DNA of 64,000 nt. It comes from Rhodobacteraceae bacterium WD3A24 (GTDB lineage Bacteria > Pseudomonadota > Alphaproteobacteria > Rhodobacterales > Rhodobacteraceae). Below the pieces are notes generated by a model. That model ran no database searches and had not been told where the DNA came from. It saw only the letters and a program-made list of their open reading frames with translations. Positions 28,678 to 36,349 of the stretch are shown piece by piece. The first letter of the stretch is position 1, and each line of letters opens with the position of its first letter. Both the position numbers and the translations under genes were made by a program. The DNA is taken from NCBI GenBank assembly GCA_002967695.1, contig PUHN01000011.1, forward strand, positions 1 to 64,000, given 5' to 3'.

Positions 28678-29018
28678 GCGGCGACGAGATCGGCATGGAC
28701 GATTTCCTCAAGGTCGACATCCGCGTGGGCCGCGTCACCCGTGCCGAGCCGTTCCCCGAGGCGCGCAGGCCCGCCTACAAGCTGTGGGTGGATTTCGGCG
28801 CCGAGCTGGGCGAGCGACGCAGCTCGGCCCAGATCACTGCGCATTATGCGCCCGAGGATCTCGTCGGCCGGCAGGTTCTGGCCGTCGTCAACTTCCCGCC
28901 GCGCCAGATCGGGCCGATGCGCTCCGAGGTACTGGTGCTGGGGCTGCCCGATGCAGAGGGGGAAATCGTGCTGATCGGCCCCGACAGCGACGTGCCCGAA
29001 GGGGGGAGGCTCCATTGA
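28674..29018 (+). CDS. CsaA-like tRNA-binding-domain protein
   Basis: A 114-residue homodimeric OB-fold protein of the EMAP-II/tRNA-binding type: FLKVDIRVGRVTRAEPFPEARRP at the N-terminus, SSAQITAHY, and GRQVLAVVNFPPRQIG, the CsaA pattern. Bacillus CsaA has export-chaperone and tRNA-binding activity. It is coupled to proC by an ATGA overlap and followed by a dehydrogenase with an overlapping TTG start. Confidence 0.88.
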   Translation: MSGDEIGMDDFLKVDIRVGRVTRAEPFPEARRPAYKLWVDFGAELGERRSSAQITAHYAPEDLVGRQVLAVVNFPPRQIGPMRSEVLVLGLPDAEGEIVLIGPDSDVPEGGRLH

Positions 29019-29974
29019 CGAAAACCATGCTGATCACCCGCCCGCTGCCCGAGCGCGTTCTCGCCGAGGCGCGCCGCCGTTTCGACGTCACCCTGCGCGA
29101 AAACACGCTGCCGATGTCGCGCGACGAGATGGTCGCGAGCCTGCGCGACCATGATCTGGTGCTGCCCACCATCGGCGACCGCTACAGCGCCGAGATATTC
29201 GCCGCGGTGCCCGATCCGCGGGCGCGGTTGCTGGCGAATTTCGGCGTGGGTTACAACCATATCGACGCCGCCGCCGCGAAGGCCGCGGGGATCGTGGTGA
29301 CGAACACCCCCGGCGCGGTCACCGAGGCCACCGCCGATATCGGGCTGATGCTGATCCTGATGAGCGCGCGCCGCGCCGGCGAGGGCGAACGCCTCGTGCG
29401 CGCGGGTCGGTGGGAGGGCTGGCACCCCACGCAGATGCTGGGGCTGCACCTGGGCGGCAAGACGCTGGGCGTGATCGGCATGGGCCGCATCGGCAAGGCC
29501 GTCGCGCGCCGTGCCCATCTGGGGCTGGGAATGGAGGTGGTGTTCCACAACCGCTCGGCGGTCGAGGATGCCGGCGTGCCCGCCCGCCAGCTGGGCAGCC
29601 TGGCCGAGGTGATGGCCGCCGCCGACGTGGTGGTGCTGACCGTGCCGGCCTCGCCCGAGACCCGTCACCTGATCGGCGCCGACGAGATCGCGGCGATGCA
29701 GCCGCATGCGCGGCTGGTCAATATCTCGCGCGGGGATGTCATCGACGAGGCCGCGCTGATCGAGGCGCTGGAGGCCGGCCGCATCGGCGGCGCCGGGCTC
29801 GATGTCTACGAGCACGAGCCCGAGGTGCCCGCACGGCTGCGCGCGCTCGACAACGCGGTGCTGCTGCCCCATCTGGGCACCGCGGCGCTGGAGGTGCGCG
29901 AGGCGATGGGCTTCATGGCCGTCGAGAACGCCGTGGCCTTCGCCGAGGGGCGCGAGCCGCCGAACGCGGTCTGA
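29015..29974 (+). CDS. D-isomer-specific 2-hydroxyacid dehydrogenase (glycerate/glyoxylate type)
   Basis: An NAD(P)-dependent reductase/dehydrogenase of 319 residues. The Rossmann motif is GMGRIGKAVARRA; the catalytic triad is visible as Arg in NISRGDVID, Glu in YEHEPEVP and His in LLPHLGTA. The substrate-loop block NFGVGYNHID is typical of glyoxylate/hydroxypyruvate reductase and D-glycerate dehydrogenases. I take the TTG at 29015 because GGGGGGAGG lies just ahead and it overlaps the preceding stop; the ATG at 29027 is an alternative four codons later. Exact substrate uncertain. Confidence 0.88.
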   Translation: MTKTMLITRPLPERVLAEARRRFDVTLRENTLPMSRDEMVASLRDHDLVLPTIGDRYSAEIFAAVPDPRARLLANFGVGYNHIDAAAAKAAGIVVTNTPGAVTEATADIGLMLILMSARRAGEGERLVRAGRWEGWHPTQMLGLHLGGKTLGVIGMGRIGKAVARRAHLGLGMEVVFHNRSAVEDAGVPARQLGSLAEVMAAADVVVLTVPASPETRHLIGADEIAAMQPHARLVNISRGDVIDEAALIEALEAGRIGGAGLDVYEHEPEVPARLRALDNAVLLPHLGTAALEVREAMGFMAVENAVAFAEGREPPNAV

Positions 29975-30043
29975 CGTCAGCGCCGGCGGGGCCGAGGGCG
30001 GGCGAAACCTCTGTCGCCTTAAGGGCCGCAGCGGGGTGTCGCC

Positions 30044-30565
30044 TCACTGCGGGCTCTCTTCCAGTTGCCCCTGCGCCCAGCGGGCCAAAAGCCGGTGCCG
30101 GTCGGCGCAGTTTCTGAGCGCTGTGCGGTCTCGGCCCCACAAGATTTCGACCTCGGCCTGTGTGGCATCCTGCCCGCGTTGCCAAGTCTGCGGGTCAGCG
30201 CAGGGCTCGAGAAGTGCTGAAGGCACAGGCACTCTTCCCTCATCAAGGATCATCCGGGAAATCACCTCTGATCCTAGCGAAACATCGCCATCAATCCATG
30301 CCACATATTCGTCGGTCGAAAGCTCTATGCCGGTGGATTGGACGAGCAGGTCTACGCCAAATTTCCTAGCCATGGCCCCTTCTTGTCCCGACGGCTGACT
30401 TGATATTATTGCGAGCGCAAGTTCAGCCGCCTCAACATCCGCCTGCCGATCTGCCTCTGCGAATGAGAAATAGGCGGCGCCGGCCGCTCCTATTGCGGAA
30501 AACAACAACGATAGAGGGATGAGCAGCCACGAGAACCGACCTTTTGCCACCGAAATCTCTTCCAC
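30044..30565 (-). CDS. Membrane-anchored protein with an Rz1-like C-terminal motif
   Basis: A 173-residue protein not recognised as a named family. An N-terminal membrane helix (about 12-36, WLLIPLSLLFSAIGAAGAAY) suggests the rest is periplasmic. The tail from C122 to H157 repeats the arrangement of the neighbouring Rz1-like lipoprotein: Cys-Ala, TQAE, W-x2-DR-x-AL, Cys, then RH, with cysteines 31 residues apart (30 in the lipoprotein). It looks like an o-spanin-type domain placed on an inner-membrane anchor. The start is a GTG with GGGAAGGG 8 bases ahead. It is 69 bases downstream of the Rz1-like gene on the same strand, so probably the last gene of the lysis cassette. GC is lower than in core genes. 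Confidence 0.65.
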   Translation of the reverse strand: MEEISVAKGRFSWLLIPLSLLFSAIGAAGAAYFSFAEADRQADVEAAELALAIISSQPSGQEGAMARKFGVDLLVQSTGIELSTDEYVAWIDGDVSLGSEVISRMILDEGRVPVPSALLEPCADPQTWQRGQDATQAEVEILWGRDRTALRNCADRHRLLARWAQGQLEESPQ

Positions 30566-30634
30566 TGGATTTACCCTTCCCTTCGGTCTAGTGACGACGC
30601 CTCGATCATCGTCAGAGGCTACACGCCCACTGAG

Positions 30635-30925
30635 CTATGTGCTACCGGGCAACCGAAACGCTTGCACTACATCTCGTATCCATGTCGCCGCCAGAGCGTG
30701 CCTTGAACGACACTCGGCCAAGGCGAGTCGATCACTCACCCACGCCCGCTCAGCCTCCGCTTGGGTGAGAGGGCGCTCGGGCAGCGCGGTCGCTTGGGCG
30801 CAGGACTGCATCACCTCCGCATCGGGCGGGCGCAGGTTGACGCGCTCAACGGATGGAGTCGATGCGGCGCACGCTGTCAGCGCCGAAAGAACGGCGATCA
30901 GCGTTGCTATCCTCGCTTGCTTCAT
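30635..30925 (-). CDS. Rz1-like outer-membrane spanin lipoprotein
   Basis: A 96-residue lipoprotein with signal peptide and lipobox LTAC (Cys19). The mature part contains two cysteines (C42, C72) and the block LTQAEAERAWVSDRLALAEC, a pattern I associate with Rz1-type proteins of rhodobacterial phages. AGGAGG lies 7 bases ahead of the ATG at 30925. The gene begins inside the 3' end of the Rz-like gene (80-base overlap, different frame), the nested arrangement characteristic of phage spanin pairs. It would bridge the envelope with the inner-membrane spanin to disrupt the outer membrane during lysis. Confidence 0.72.
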   Translation of the reverse strand: MKQARIATLIAVLSALTACAASTPSVERVNLRPPDAEVMQSCAQATALPERPLTQAEAERAWVSDRLALAECRSRHALAATWIRDVVQAFRLPGST

Positions 30926-31163
30926 CCGAAAGCCTCCTTTCGATCTCGGCGCGCTCACGCTGGGCACGCAGAAACGCCTCGGTGGCTTCCCTTCGTGCCG
31001 CCTCCGCGCGCCGCAGTTGTTCGTTAAGACGCTCCGTTGCCTCCTGAACGCGCTCAGCCTCGGCCTCGACGCCAGCCTTATAAGCGGTGTGGTAGAGCCA
31101 GAGCCCGCCTGCCACCAGCAAGCCCACGGCGCCGGCGGCGAGGTAGGCGCGTAGGCCGAACAT
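30846..31163 (-). CDS. Rz-like inner-membrane spanin
   Basis: A 105-residue protein with one N-terminal membrane helix (5-25, RAYLAAGAVGLLVAGGLWLY) and a long, highly charged coiled coil (30-85, rich in Glu/Arg/Ala: AERVQEATERLNEQLRRAEA). This is the standard i-spanin layout. The ATG overlaps the stop of the upstream muramidase gene (ATGA), and its 3' end overlaps the Rz1-like gene. It acts in the periplasm with the lipoprotein partner at the last step of lysis. The assignment rests on architecture and gene order, not on close sequence identity. Confidence 0.7.
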   Translation of the reverse strand: MFGLRAYLAAGAVGLLVAGGLWLYHTAYKAGVEAEAERVQEATERLNEQLRRAEAARREATEAFLRAQRERAEIERRLSDEASEDSNADRRSFGADSVRRIDSIR

Positions 31164-32164
31164 CACGTCCTCCACCACTTCATCAGCGCCGCGCCGCCGG
31201 CGAGCCCGGCCAGCAGGATCGCCACGCCCCAGGCGAAGGAGGCGATCTCGGGCGGCATGGCCTCGGTGAGTGCCGTCGCCGCCGCGCCCACGGCCGAGGC
31301 CGCCCCGGCGCCGTCCCGAACGCGGCCGATCAGATCGTCTGAAGGTGTTTCCTGCGATGGCGGCTCCGGTGTGTCCTCGCCGCCCGCCTCGCGCAGCGCG
31401 GCCCATGTCCGGGCGCCGGCCACGCCGTCCACCGCCATCCCGTGGCGGTCCTGAAAGCGCCGCAGCGCGGCTTCCGTGCCCGGCCCGAATGCTCCGTCGA
31501 CCTCGATACCCAACGCCTCCTGCAGCCGCCGCACCGCCCGGCCCCGGTCGCCCGTGCGCAGCACCTGGGGCGAGCGCGCGCCGGTCTCGCGCCGATAGGC
31601 CGCCTCCATCCGCCGGGCATAGACCTCGGGCTGGCCCGATCCGTTGTAACGGCGCGCGAACGCCAGCCAGTCGCGGGCGCGCAGGGCGCTGTCGAGGCCC
31701 CATGCCCGGATCAGCGCGACGAAGGCGTCGAGCTGGGCATCGGCGCCGTCGGCCATCGCCCGGACCATGCCGGCCGCGTCCATGTGGCCGGTATCGCGTG
31801 CGTTGAAGCCCATGATCTGCGGCGCGCCCCAGCTCGCGGCGCGAAGCGCGGCCTCGGCGTCGATGCGGTAGGCGGCCATGAACATCCGCTCGCGCGCGGC
31901 CTCGGACAACGCAAGGCTCGCCCGCCACGGCGCCTGCCCGCCGCGCGGCTCGAAGCCGATGCGCGGCCACGCCTCGCGCGGCATGTGGTGCGGCTCGAAA
32001 CGGCGGATCACGTGGCCCCCGTCGTCAAACTTCCGCCCGGCGGCCTCGACCGCCCACACCGCCCGAAGCGCGGCGGGCTCGCAACCCAGCCGGCGGGCAG
32101 CGTCATCGAAGGCGGTCTCGGAGAGGGGGCGGGCCTCGCCCTGCCATGGGGGAATCATCGGCAT
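31163..32164 (-). CDS. N-acetylmuramidase endolysin with peptidoglycan-binding domain and membrane tail
   Basis: A 333-residue cell-wall lysin. Residues about 12-180 form an N-acetylmuramidase (DUF3380-type) domain: LRAVWAVEAAGRKFDDGG, with E40 the likely catalytic Glu, FEPHHM, and SWGAPQIMGFNARDTGH. Residues about 190-250 form a PG_binding_1 domain (GDRGRAVRRLQEALG and VDGAFGPGTEAALRRFQD). A C-terminal hydrophobic helix (about 305-328, FAWGVAILLAGLAGGAALM) precedes KWWRT. No signal peptide is visible. AAGGAG lies 4 bases ahead of the ATG at 32164; a second ATG two codons on is also possible. It leads a spanin pair, so this is a phage or gene-transfer-agent lysis module. Confidence 0.82.
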   Translation of the reverse strand: MPMIPPWQGEARPLSETAFDDAARRLGCEPAALRAVWAVEAAGRKFDDGGHVIRRFEPHHMPREAWPRIGFEPRGGQAPWRASLALSEAARERMFMAAYRIDAEAALRAASWGAPQIMGFNARDTGHMDAAGMVRAMADGADAQLDAFVALIRAWGLDSALRARDWLAFARRYNGSGQPEVYARRMEAAYRRETGARSPQVLRTGDRGRAVRRLQEALGIEVDGAFGPGTEAALRRFQDRHGMAVDGVAGARTWAALREAGGEDTPEPPSQETPSDDLIGRVRDGAGAASAVGAAATALTEAMPPEIASFAWGVAILLAGLAGGAALMKWWRT

Positions 32165-32317
32165 GTCGCTCCTTAGCCATGGGTGGCGCCGCGCCGCCGT
32201 CACGGGGGCGGCTGGCCGACGAGCCTGGCCACGGGGGAGCGAAATCGTCGTTAACCATGCGGTCGCACGCCATTGCGGTTAACCCGATCTTAACCACTGG
32301 TCGGGCAGGCGACGCGC

Positions 32318-32626
32318 ATGAGACGTGCGCTTTCCCCCGTCCTTGCCGCGGCGCTGCTCCTCGCCGGCTGCGCCTCGCCCTCGCCGCGCTTTTTCGGCGC
32401 CGAGCCCGTGCGGGTGACACAGGACGGATTTCGCGTGGCGGTCTATCGCCGGGGGAATGCGGCGCAGGCGATCCGGCTGGATTATGCGCGGCGCGGCAAA
32501 CACGCCAGCGCCCGCGCGGCCCTGCGCGGTGCGATCATCGCCGTGACGGGCTGCGCGCTCGACGAGGGCGGCGCGGAGGGGGACAGCGGCGTGCTCGTCG
32601 CCGAGCTCGATTGCAGCCCGGGCTAG
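32318..32626 (+). CDS. Small lipoprotein of unknown function
   Basis: A 102-residue exported protein with a lipoprotein signal (LAAALLLAGC, lipobox Cys18). The mature part has FRVAVYRRGNAAQAIRLDYARRG and two further cysteines (ITAV-type strand then VTGC, and ELDC near the end) that could form a disulfide. No family recognised. It is divergent from the lysis cassette (154 bases between starts) and converges on a small gene with a 4-base overlap of stops. Confidence 0.7.
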   Translation: MRRALSPVLAAALLLAGCASPSPRFFGAEPVRVTQDGFRVAVYRRGNAAQAIRLDYARRGKHASARAALRGAIIAVTGCALDEGGAEGDSGVLVAELDCSPG

Positions 32627-32898
32627 CCGGAGCCGCGAATCGCCTCGGGATGCGCCTCGATGAAGGCGCGTAGCGTGGTGAAGAGTGCCCGCGCGCGGTC
32701 GGGATCGTCGCGATGGAGAGCATCGCGGATGTCGTCGCAGATGATTTTCTGCACCTGTTGCGGCCCCTTGTGGAGCAGCATGAGATACTCGCCCAAGAGC
32801 GACGCGTCGAATTCGGGCAGGTGCTCGTGCTCGGCGATGGCGGCGATTTCGTCGCGTGTCAGGCAGGTCATGTCCTCGATATCGTCCAGACTGATCAT
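32623..32898 (-). CDS. Conserved small alpha-helical protein
   Basis: A 91-residue, acidic, probably all-helical soluble protein (IEDMTCLTRDEIAAIAEHEHLPEF, LLHKGPQQVQKIICDDIRDAL). It has no membrane segment or known catalytic motif. I recognise it only as a typical short rhodobacterial hypothetical. GGGGAGGCGGC is ahead of the ATG. Its stop overlaps that of the convergent lipoprotein gene. Confidence 0.7.
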   Translation of the reverse strand: MISLDDIEDMTCLTRDEIAAIAEHEHLPEFDASLLGEYLMLLHKGPQQVQKIICDDIRDALHRDDPDRARALFTTLRAFIEAHPEAIRGSG

Positions 32899-33043
32899 TG
32901 CCGCCTCCCCTTATGCCGATTGATGATCATATCATGTTCCACGGGGTGCACTGCGCGAAATCCGGCCGCCTTGCGCCAGATCAAGGCGCGCGGTGGTCGT
33001 GTTGCAGTGTTGTCGGCCAACAAGGATTGAACGGGGTTCGCGA

Positions 33044-33226
33044 ATGATCCGTCTGGCGCTTTTGATCTTCACCATCGCGGCGACCACCCTGATGGGCATG
33101 TTCGTGATCGCGACGCTGTCGATGGGGTATTACGATCTGATTGCAATCATCGCCGCGGCGGCGGCGGGTTTTGCGCTGGCGGTTCCGGTCAGCTATGTGG
33201 TTGCGCGGATGATCGCGCGGCGATGA
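33044..33226 (+). CDS. Small two-helix membrane protein
   Basis: A 60-residue protein made of two hydrophobic helices (about 3-25 and 29-53) with a basic end (ARMIARR). Similar short proteins in roseobacters are often mislabelled CTP synthetase; there is no such domain here. The function is unknown. It converges on the alpha/beta hydrolase gene with a 4-base spacer. Confidence 0.7.
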   Translation: MIRLALLIFTIAATTLMGMFVIATLSMGYYDLIAIIAAAAAGFALAVPVSYVVARMIARR

Positions 33227-33230
33227 CCGC

Positions 33231-34007
33231 TCACCTCTCGTCGCCGGCATCGAGGAAAGTGCGCACGGTTGTCGCGAAATCGGCCGGCTTTTCGGCATGC
33301 AGCCAGTGCCCCGCGCCGAGCAGCTTCGCGAAGCGGGCATTGGGAAACAGCGCCTTGATCGCAGGGCGATGCTTATCGCGGAGGTAGTCCGATTCCGCGC
33401 CTGAAAGAAACAGCAAGGGGCCGTCGAAACGCCCCTCGACCTCGGGCCAGCCGGTAATCTTGTCCATCTGCCGCGCCAGCGCTTCGAGATTGATCCGCCA
33501 GTGCGGAGGGTCGGCCTGCAGGTCGAGCGATTGCAGCAGGAAAGACCGGATCTCGGGGGAGTCGATATGAGCGGCGAGTGCTTCGTCAGCCTGCGCGCGT
33601 GTCCTGAGCCCGTCGAGCCGGAGCGCGCGCATCGCCTCGATGTGGCCCTCGTGGCTGTGGGTATAGGGCACGGGGGCGATATCGGCCACGATCAGCCGGC
33701 GCACCGCGTCGGGGTGGGTGAGCGCGAGCATCATGGCCGCCTTGCCGCCCATGGAATGGCCCAGGACATCGGCCTGCCCGCCCTCTGCATCGATCACCTC
33801 GGCGAGATCCCCGGCCATGGCGGGGTAGTCGTGGCGCTCCGAGCGGAAGCTGAGGCCGTGATTGCGCATGTCCACCGCCAGCACCTGCCGCCCCGTGGCG
33901 AGCCGCTTGGCGATAGCGCCCCAGTTGCGCGCCGAACCGAATAGGCCGTGCGCGATGACGAGCGGCGGGTGCCGGCCCGTGGTGCCGGTGCGGACGAGAT
34001 TGAGCAT
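33231..34007 (-). CDS. Alpha/beta hydrolase (YbfF-like esterase)
   Basis: A 258-residue soluble hydrolase. The oxyanion block is VIAHGLFGSARNW, the nucleophile elbow GHSMGGKAAM, a likely acid in LFLSGAESDYL, and the catalytic His in GAGHWLHAEKP. This is the YbfF/esterase pattern of short-chain acyl esterases. The frame is open to 34085, but the ATG at 34007 (MLNLVRTG) matches the family and I use it. The substrate is not defined. Confidence 0.87.
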   Translation of the reverse strand: MLNLVRTGTTGRHPPLVIAHGLFGSARNWGAIAKRLATGRQVLAVDMRNHGLSFRSERHDYPAMAGDLAEVIDAEGGQADVLGHSMGGKAAMMLALTHPDAVRRLIVADIAPVPYTHSHEGHIEAMRALRLDGLRTRAQADEALAAHIDSPEIRSFLLQSLDLQADPPHWRINLEALARQMDKITGWPEVEGRFDGPLLFLSGAESDYLRDKHRPAIKALFPNARFAKLLGAGHWLHAEKPADFATTVRTFLDAGDER

Positions 34008-34155
34008 GACGGCGGTGATAACGCGCCCGGTCGTCGCGGACCAGCGTAAACTGACGGTCCCCGAGGGCGCCGGCGCATACGTCAAGTGCGCCTGCGCAAA
34101 CGGCTCGACCGGGCCCGCCCCGTCGAGCGCGTCCGCTCGCAGATAGCCGAGCGCG

Positions 34156-34950
34156 TCAGCAGCCCAGCTCGCCGCCCACCTCCAGCGGTTCGAGGATCAT
34201 GGTGCGCGCGCCCTCATACGGCGTCGGCTGCCACTGGCCGCTGGAGCCTTCCCCGACCCAGCCCCAATGGCCGCCGCGGATCGTGCCGGTCCGCGACAGC
34301 ACGTCGAACTCGAACCAGCCGGTGCGCGCGCCGTTGGTGAAGCGGCCGACAAAGCGATTGTCGTCCCACATGCCCGCGATCACGCCCTTGTCGGCGTATT
34401 CGCCCAGCAGGAACAGATCGCGCGAGGTCACATCGAGCATCCCGTGGCGGCTCTCGTAAAGCCCCTCCAGGATCGCCCTGTCCTGCGGCTGTGTGGTCGT
34501 CACGACCCCGCCGCGGGCGAAATTGCGCAGCGTGTCCGGCGCGGGGCCCGCGCGGCGACCGGTCCATTCGCCCGAGGGCGGCTCGCCGTGCCAGGCCCAG
34601 AGCCCGTTGAAGCGCTCGGGGTCGTCGTCGCCGAGGACGAACTGGAAGCTTCCGTTGCGCTGGCCGTTGGTGAAGACGCCCGAGGCGCAACGGCCGTCCT
34701 CGGCCAGACGGCCGACGAGGATGCCACGATCGGCATAGTCGCCGATGACGTAAGTGTAGGGATCGCGGTAGATCTGGTGGAGACGCAACTCGCCGTGGTT
34801 GCTGTCCCACCGGCCCTCGAAGAGCTCGATGACGGGGGGCGGGGCCGGGATGTTGTCGGCTTGCGACGTCGCCGCGGTCGGGCCGAGGGCGCAGAGCGCG
34901 AGCGCGGCGGCGCAGAGGCTTTGTATCGTCGAATGGCTGAAGGGTTGCAT
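34156..34950 (-). CDS. Exported protein with an internal duplication
   Basis: A 264-residue secreted protein with a signal peptide (1 to about 31, ending ATSQA). The mature part holds two copies of one unit: A at about 43-130 (FEGRWDSNHGELRL, IGDYADRGILVGRL, FTNGQRNGSFQF, GLWAWHGEPPSGEW) and B at about 161-240 (LEGLYESRHGMLDV, LGEYADKGVIAGMW, FTNGARTGWFEF, GGHWGWVGEGSSGQW). Each unit is rich in Gly, Trp and aromatic residues and looks like a beta-barrel or beta-sandwich. No family recognised. Start at 34950 (MQPFSHST) has AGAGAG ahead; upstream frame has no signal peptide. Confidence 0.8.
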   Translation of the reverse strand: MQPFSHSTIQSLCAAALALCALGPTAATSQADNIPAPPPVIELFEGRWDSNHGELRLHQIYRDPYTYVIGDYADRGILVGRLAEDGRCASGVFTNGQRNGSFQFVLGDDDPERFNGLWAWHGEPPSGEWTGRRAGPAPDTLRNFARGGVVTTTQPQDRAILEGLYESRHGMLDVTSRDLFLLGEYADKGVIAGMWDDNRFVGRFTNGARTGWFEFDVLSRTGTIRGGHWGWVGEGSSGQWQPTPYEGARTMILEPLEVGGELGC

Positions 34951-35261
34951 CGGCACTCTCTCTGTGACGGGTCGGTTGGGCTCGCAGGCCCTAGCGTGCC
35001 ACACCGGCTTTGGGTGATCCAATAGCGTCGCGGTGTCAGCCGATGTCGCGGACGCGCCGCCATTGTCGCCCGGACCGATGGCGCAACAACGGCGTGCTCC
35101 CGATGGCCGTGGTGGCCGTGGCGCTCAACACCGACGGGCGCTGCAGCGCGGGCGGCGGGCGGTGCCGAGAACGAAAACGGGATCGAAACTCTGCAAACCC
35201 AACCGGCCCGACTGCAGAATCGAGCGAGTGTTGGCACAATATCAGAGTGTTGCGAAAATGG
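34951..35261. other. 311-base intergenic stretch
   Basis: Between the repeat-containing exported protein and tRNA-Arg(TCT). Apart from the expected promoter region of the exported protein I see no coding sequence, repeat or strong hairpin here. Confidence 0.5.
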
Positions 35262-35338
35262 TGGCGACCCCGGCAGGACTCGAACCTGCAGCCATCGACT
35301 TAGAAGGTCGGTGCTCTATCCAGTTGAGCTACGGGGCC
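35262..35338 (-). tRNA. tRNA-Arg (anticodon TCT)
   Basis: A complete 77-base tRNA on the minus strand with encoded CCA. The acceptor GGCCCCG pairs with CGGGGTC (one G-U pair), the D arm is AGCTCAACTGGATAGAGC, the anticodon loop is CTTCTAA (TCT), and the T arm is GCAGGTTCGAGTCCTGC. It reads AGA/AGG codons, which are rare in this GC-rich genome. Confidence 0.97.
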
Positions 35339-35484
35339 GTGACGACGTCCGCCATGCGGCTGGCGAGGTGGTTACGGGAACCGGGATCAGTCTCCTATCC
35401 ATATTGGTCGTCGCCCGAGGCTTGTCGAAAGGGGCCGACACCACGTCGCGGGCCGCGGGCGTGCGAGGCCACGCGAGCGCGGGG

Positions 35485-35796
35485 CTAATGGGTCCAGGTC
35501 GTGCGGCGGTTCGGTGCAAAATTCTCCCCGTAACCGCCGGGGCGGATGTTGGGTGCGCGGCGATGGGGCTTGAGCACGACATGGTCGATGCCGTGCTCGC
35601 GGGCATAGTCTTCGGCGGCCTCGCGCGACTCGAAATGCAGCCTCACCTGGCTGTTCATGTCCGCCGAGCTGGTCCAGCCCATCAGCGGATCCTTCTCGCG
35701 CGGCTGCTCGGGCGAGAACTCGAGAACCCAGTGGCGGGTCTTGCCAATCCCGGACTGCATCGCGTTGCGGGCCGGTTTGTAAATGCGCGCGCGCAT
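35485..35796 (-). CDS. NDUFS4-like complex I accessory subunit
   Basis: A 103-residue protein of the ETC complex I / NDUFS4 (18 kDa) family found in alphaproteobacteria and mitochondria. [38 protein letters not shown] and [14 protein letters not shown] are the characteristic blocks, and it ends with [14 protein letters not shown]. It stabilises the peripheral arm of NADH dehydrogenase in the cytoplasm. The ATG at 35796 fits the family start; the frame is open further upstream. It stands alone, away from any nuo operon in this window. Confidence 0.92.
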   Translation of the reverse strand: MRARIYKPARNAMQSGIGKTRHWVLEFSPEQPREKDPLMGWTSSADMNSQVRLHFESREAAEDYAREHGIDHVVLKPHRRAPNIRPGGYGENFAPNRRTTWTH

Positions 35797-35977
35797 GGGA
35801 ATCCTCCGGTCTGCCTCTGGGCCCGTTATCGGTGAGCGCCGGGCCGAACGCAAGGGCCGCTCCGGCCGGCCGCTCCGGCCGCCGCTCCGCGCGCGGACCG
35901 GCGCTTACGAAGGCTGTCGGGAACTTCATTTGCCGATCGGCTGGCGCGGCGGTCGTTCGCCCATGTGGCGTGCGCAG

Positions 35978-36256
35978 CTATCCAACCACCCGGAACACCG
36001 GCGTGCCTTCGGGCGCCGTCTCCTCGACCTCGATGCGCTCGACCACCGCTGCAGTGGGCCCCTCATGCATCTGCGATATCAGAGCGTCGATGGCGGCCTC
36101 GGCGCCCTCCAGATGGGCGGTGACCGTCCCGTCGGGCTCGTTCTTGACCCAGCCGGCCACGCCGCCTCGCCGCGCGGCCTCTTCCGTCCAGGCGCGGTAG
36201 GCCACGCCCTGCACCCGGCCCGAGATGCTCACCCGTTTCGCCACCCGCTCGTTCAT
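35978..36256 (-). CDS. acyP: Acylphosphatase
   Basis: It hydrolyses acyl phosphates. In the 92-residue product the phosphate-binding loop is GRVQGVAYRAW, with the catalytic Arg, and the catalytic Asn is in GWVKNEPDGTV. Length and fold are standard. It is divergent from the YjbQ gene, with 93 bases between the starts. Confidence 0.93.
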   Translation of the reverse strand: MNERVAKRVSISGRVQGVAYRAWTEEAARRGGVAGWVKNEPDGTVTAHLEGAEAAIDALISQMHEGPTAAVVERIEVEETAPEGTPVFRVVG

Positions 36257-36349
36257 CGGCGCCTCCTCGGGGGCACTTCACCACGTCCGCGAGGGGCGGC
36301 GCAAGACGGGGCGTGATCGCCGCGCCCGTTTGCAGTATCACGTCGCCCC

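Noticed and set aside
33044-33226. CTP synthetase annotation for the small membrane protein
   Set aside because: The product is 60 residues of membrane helix with no amidotransferase or synthetase motif.
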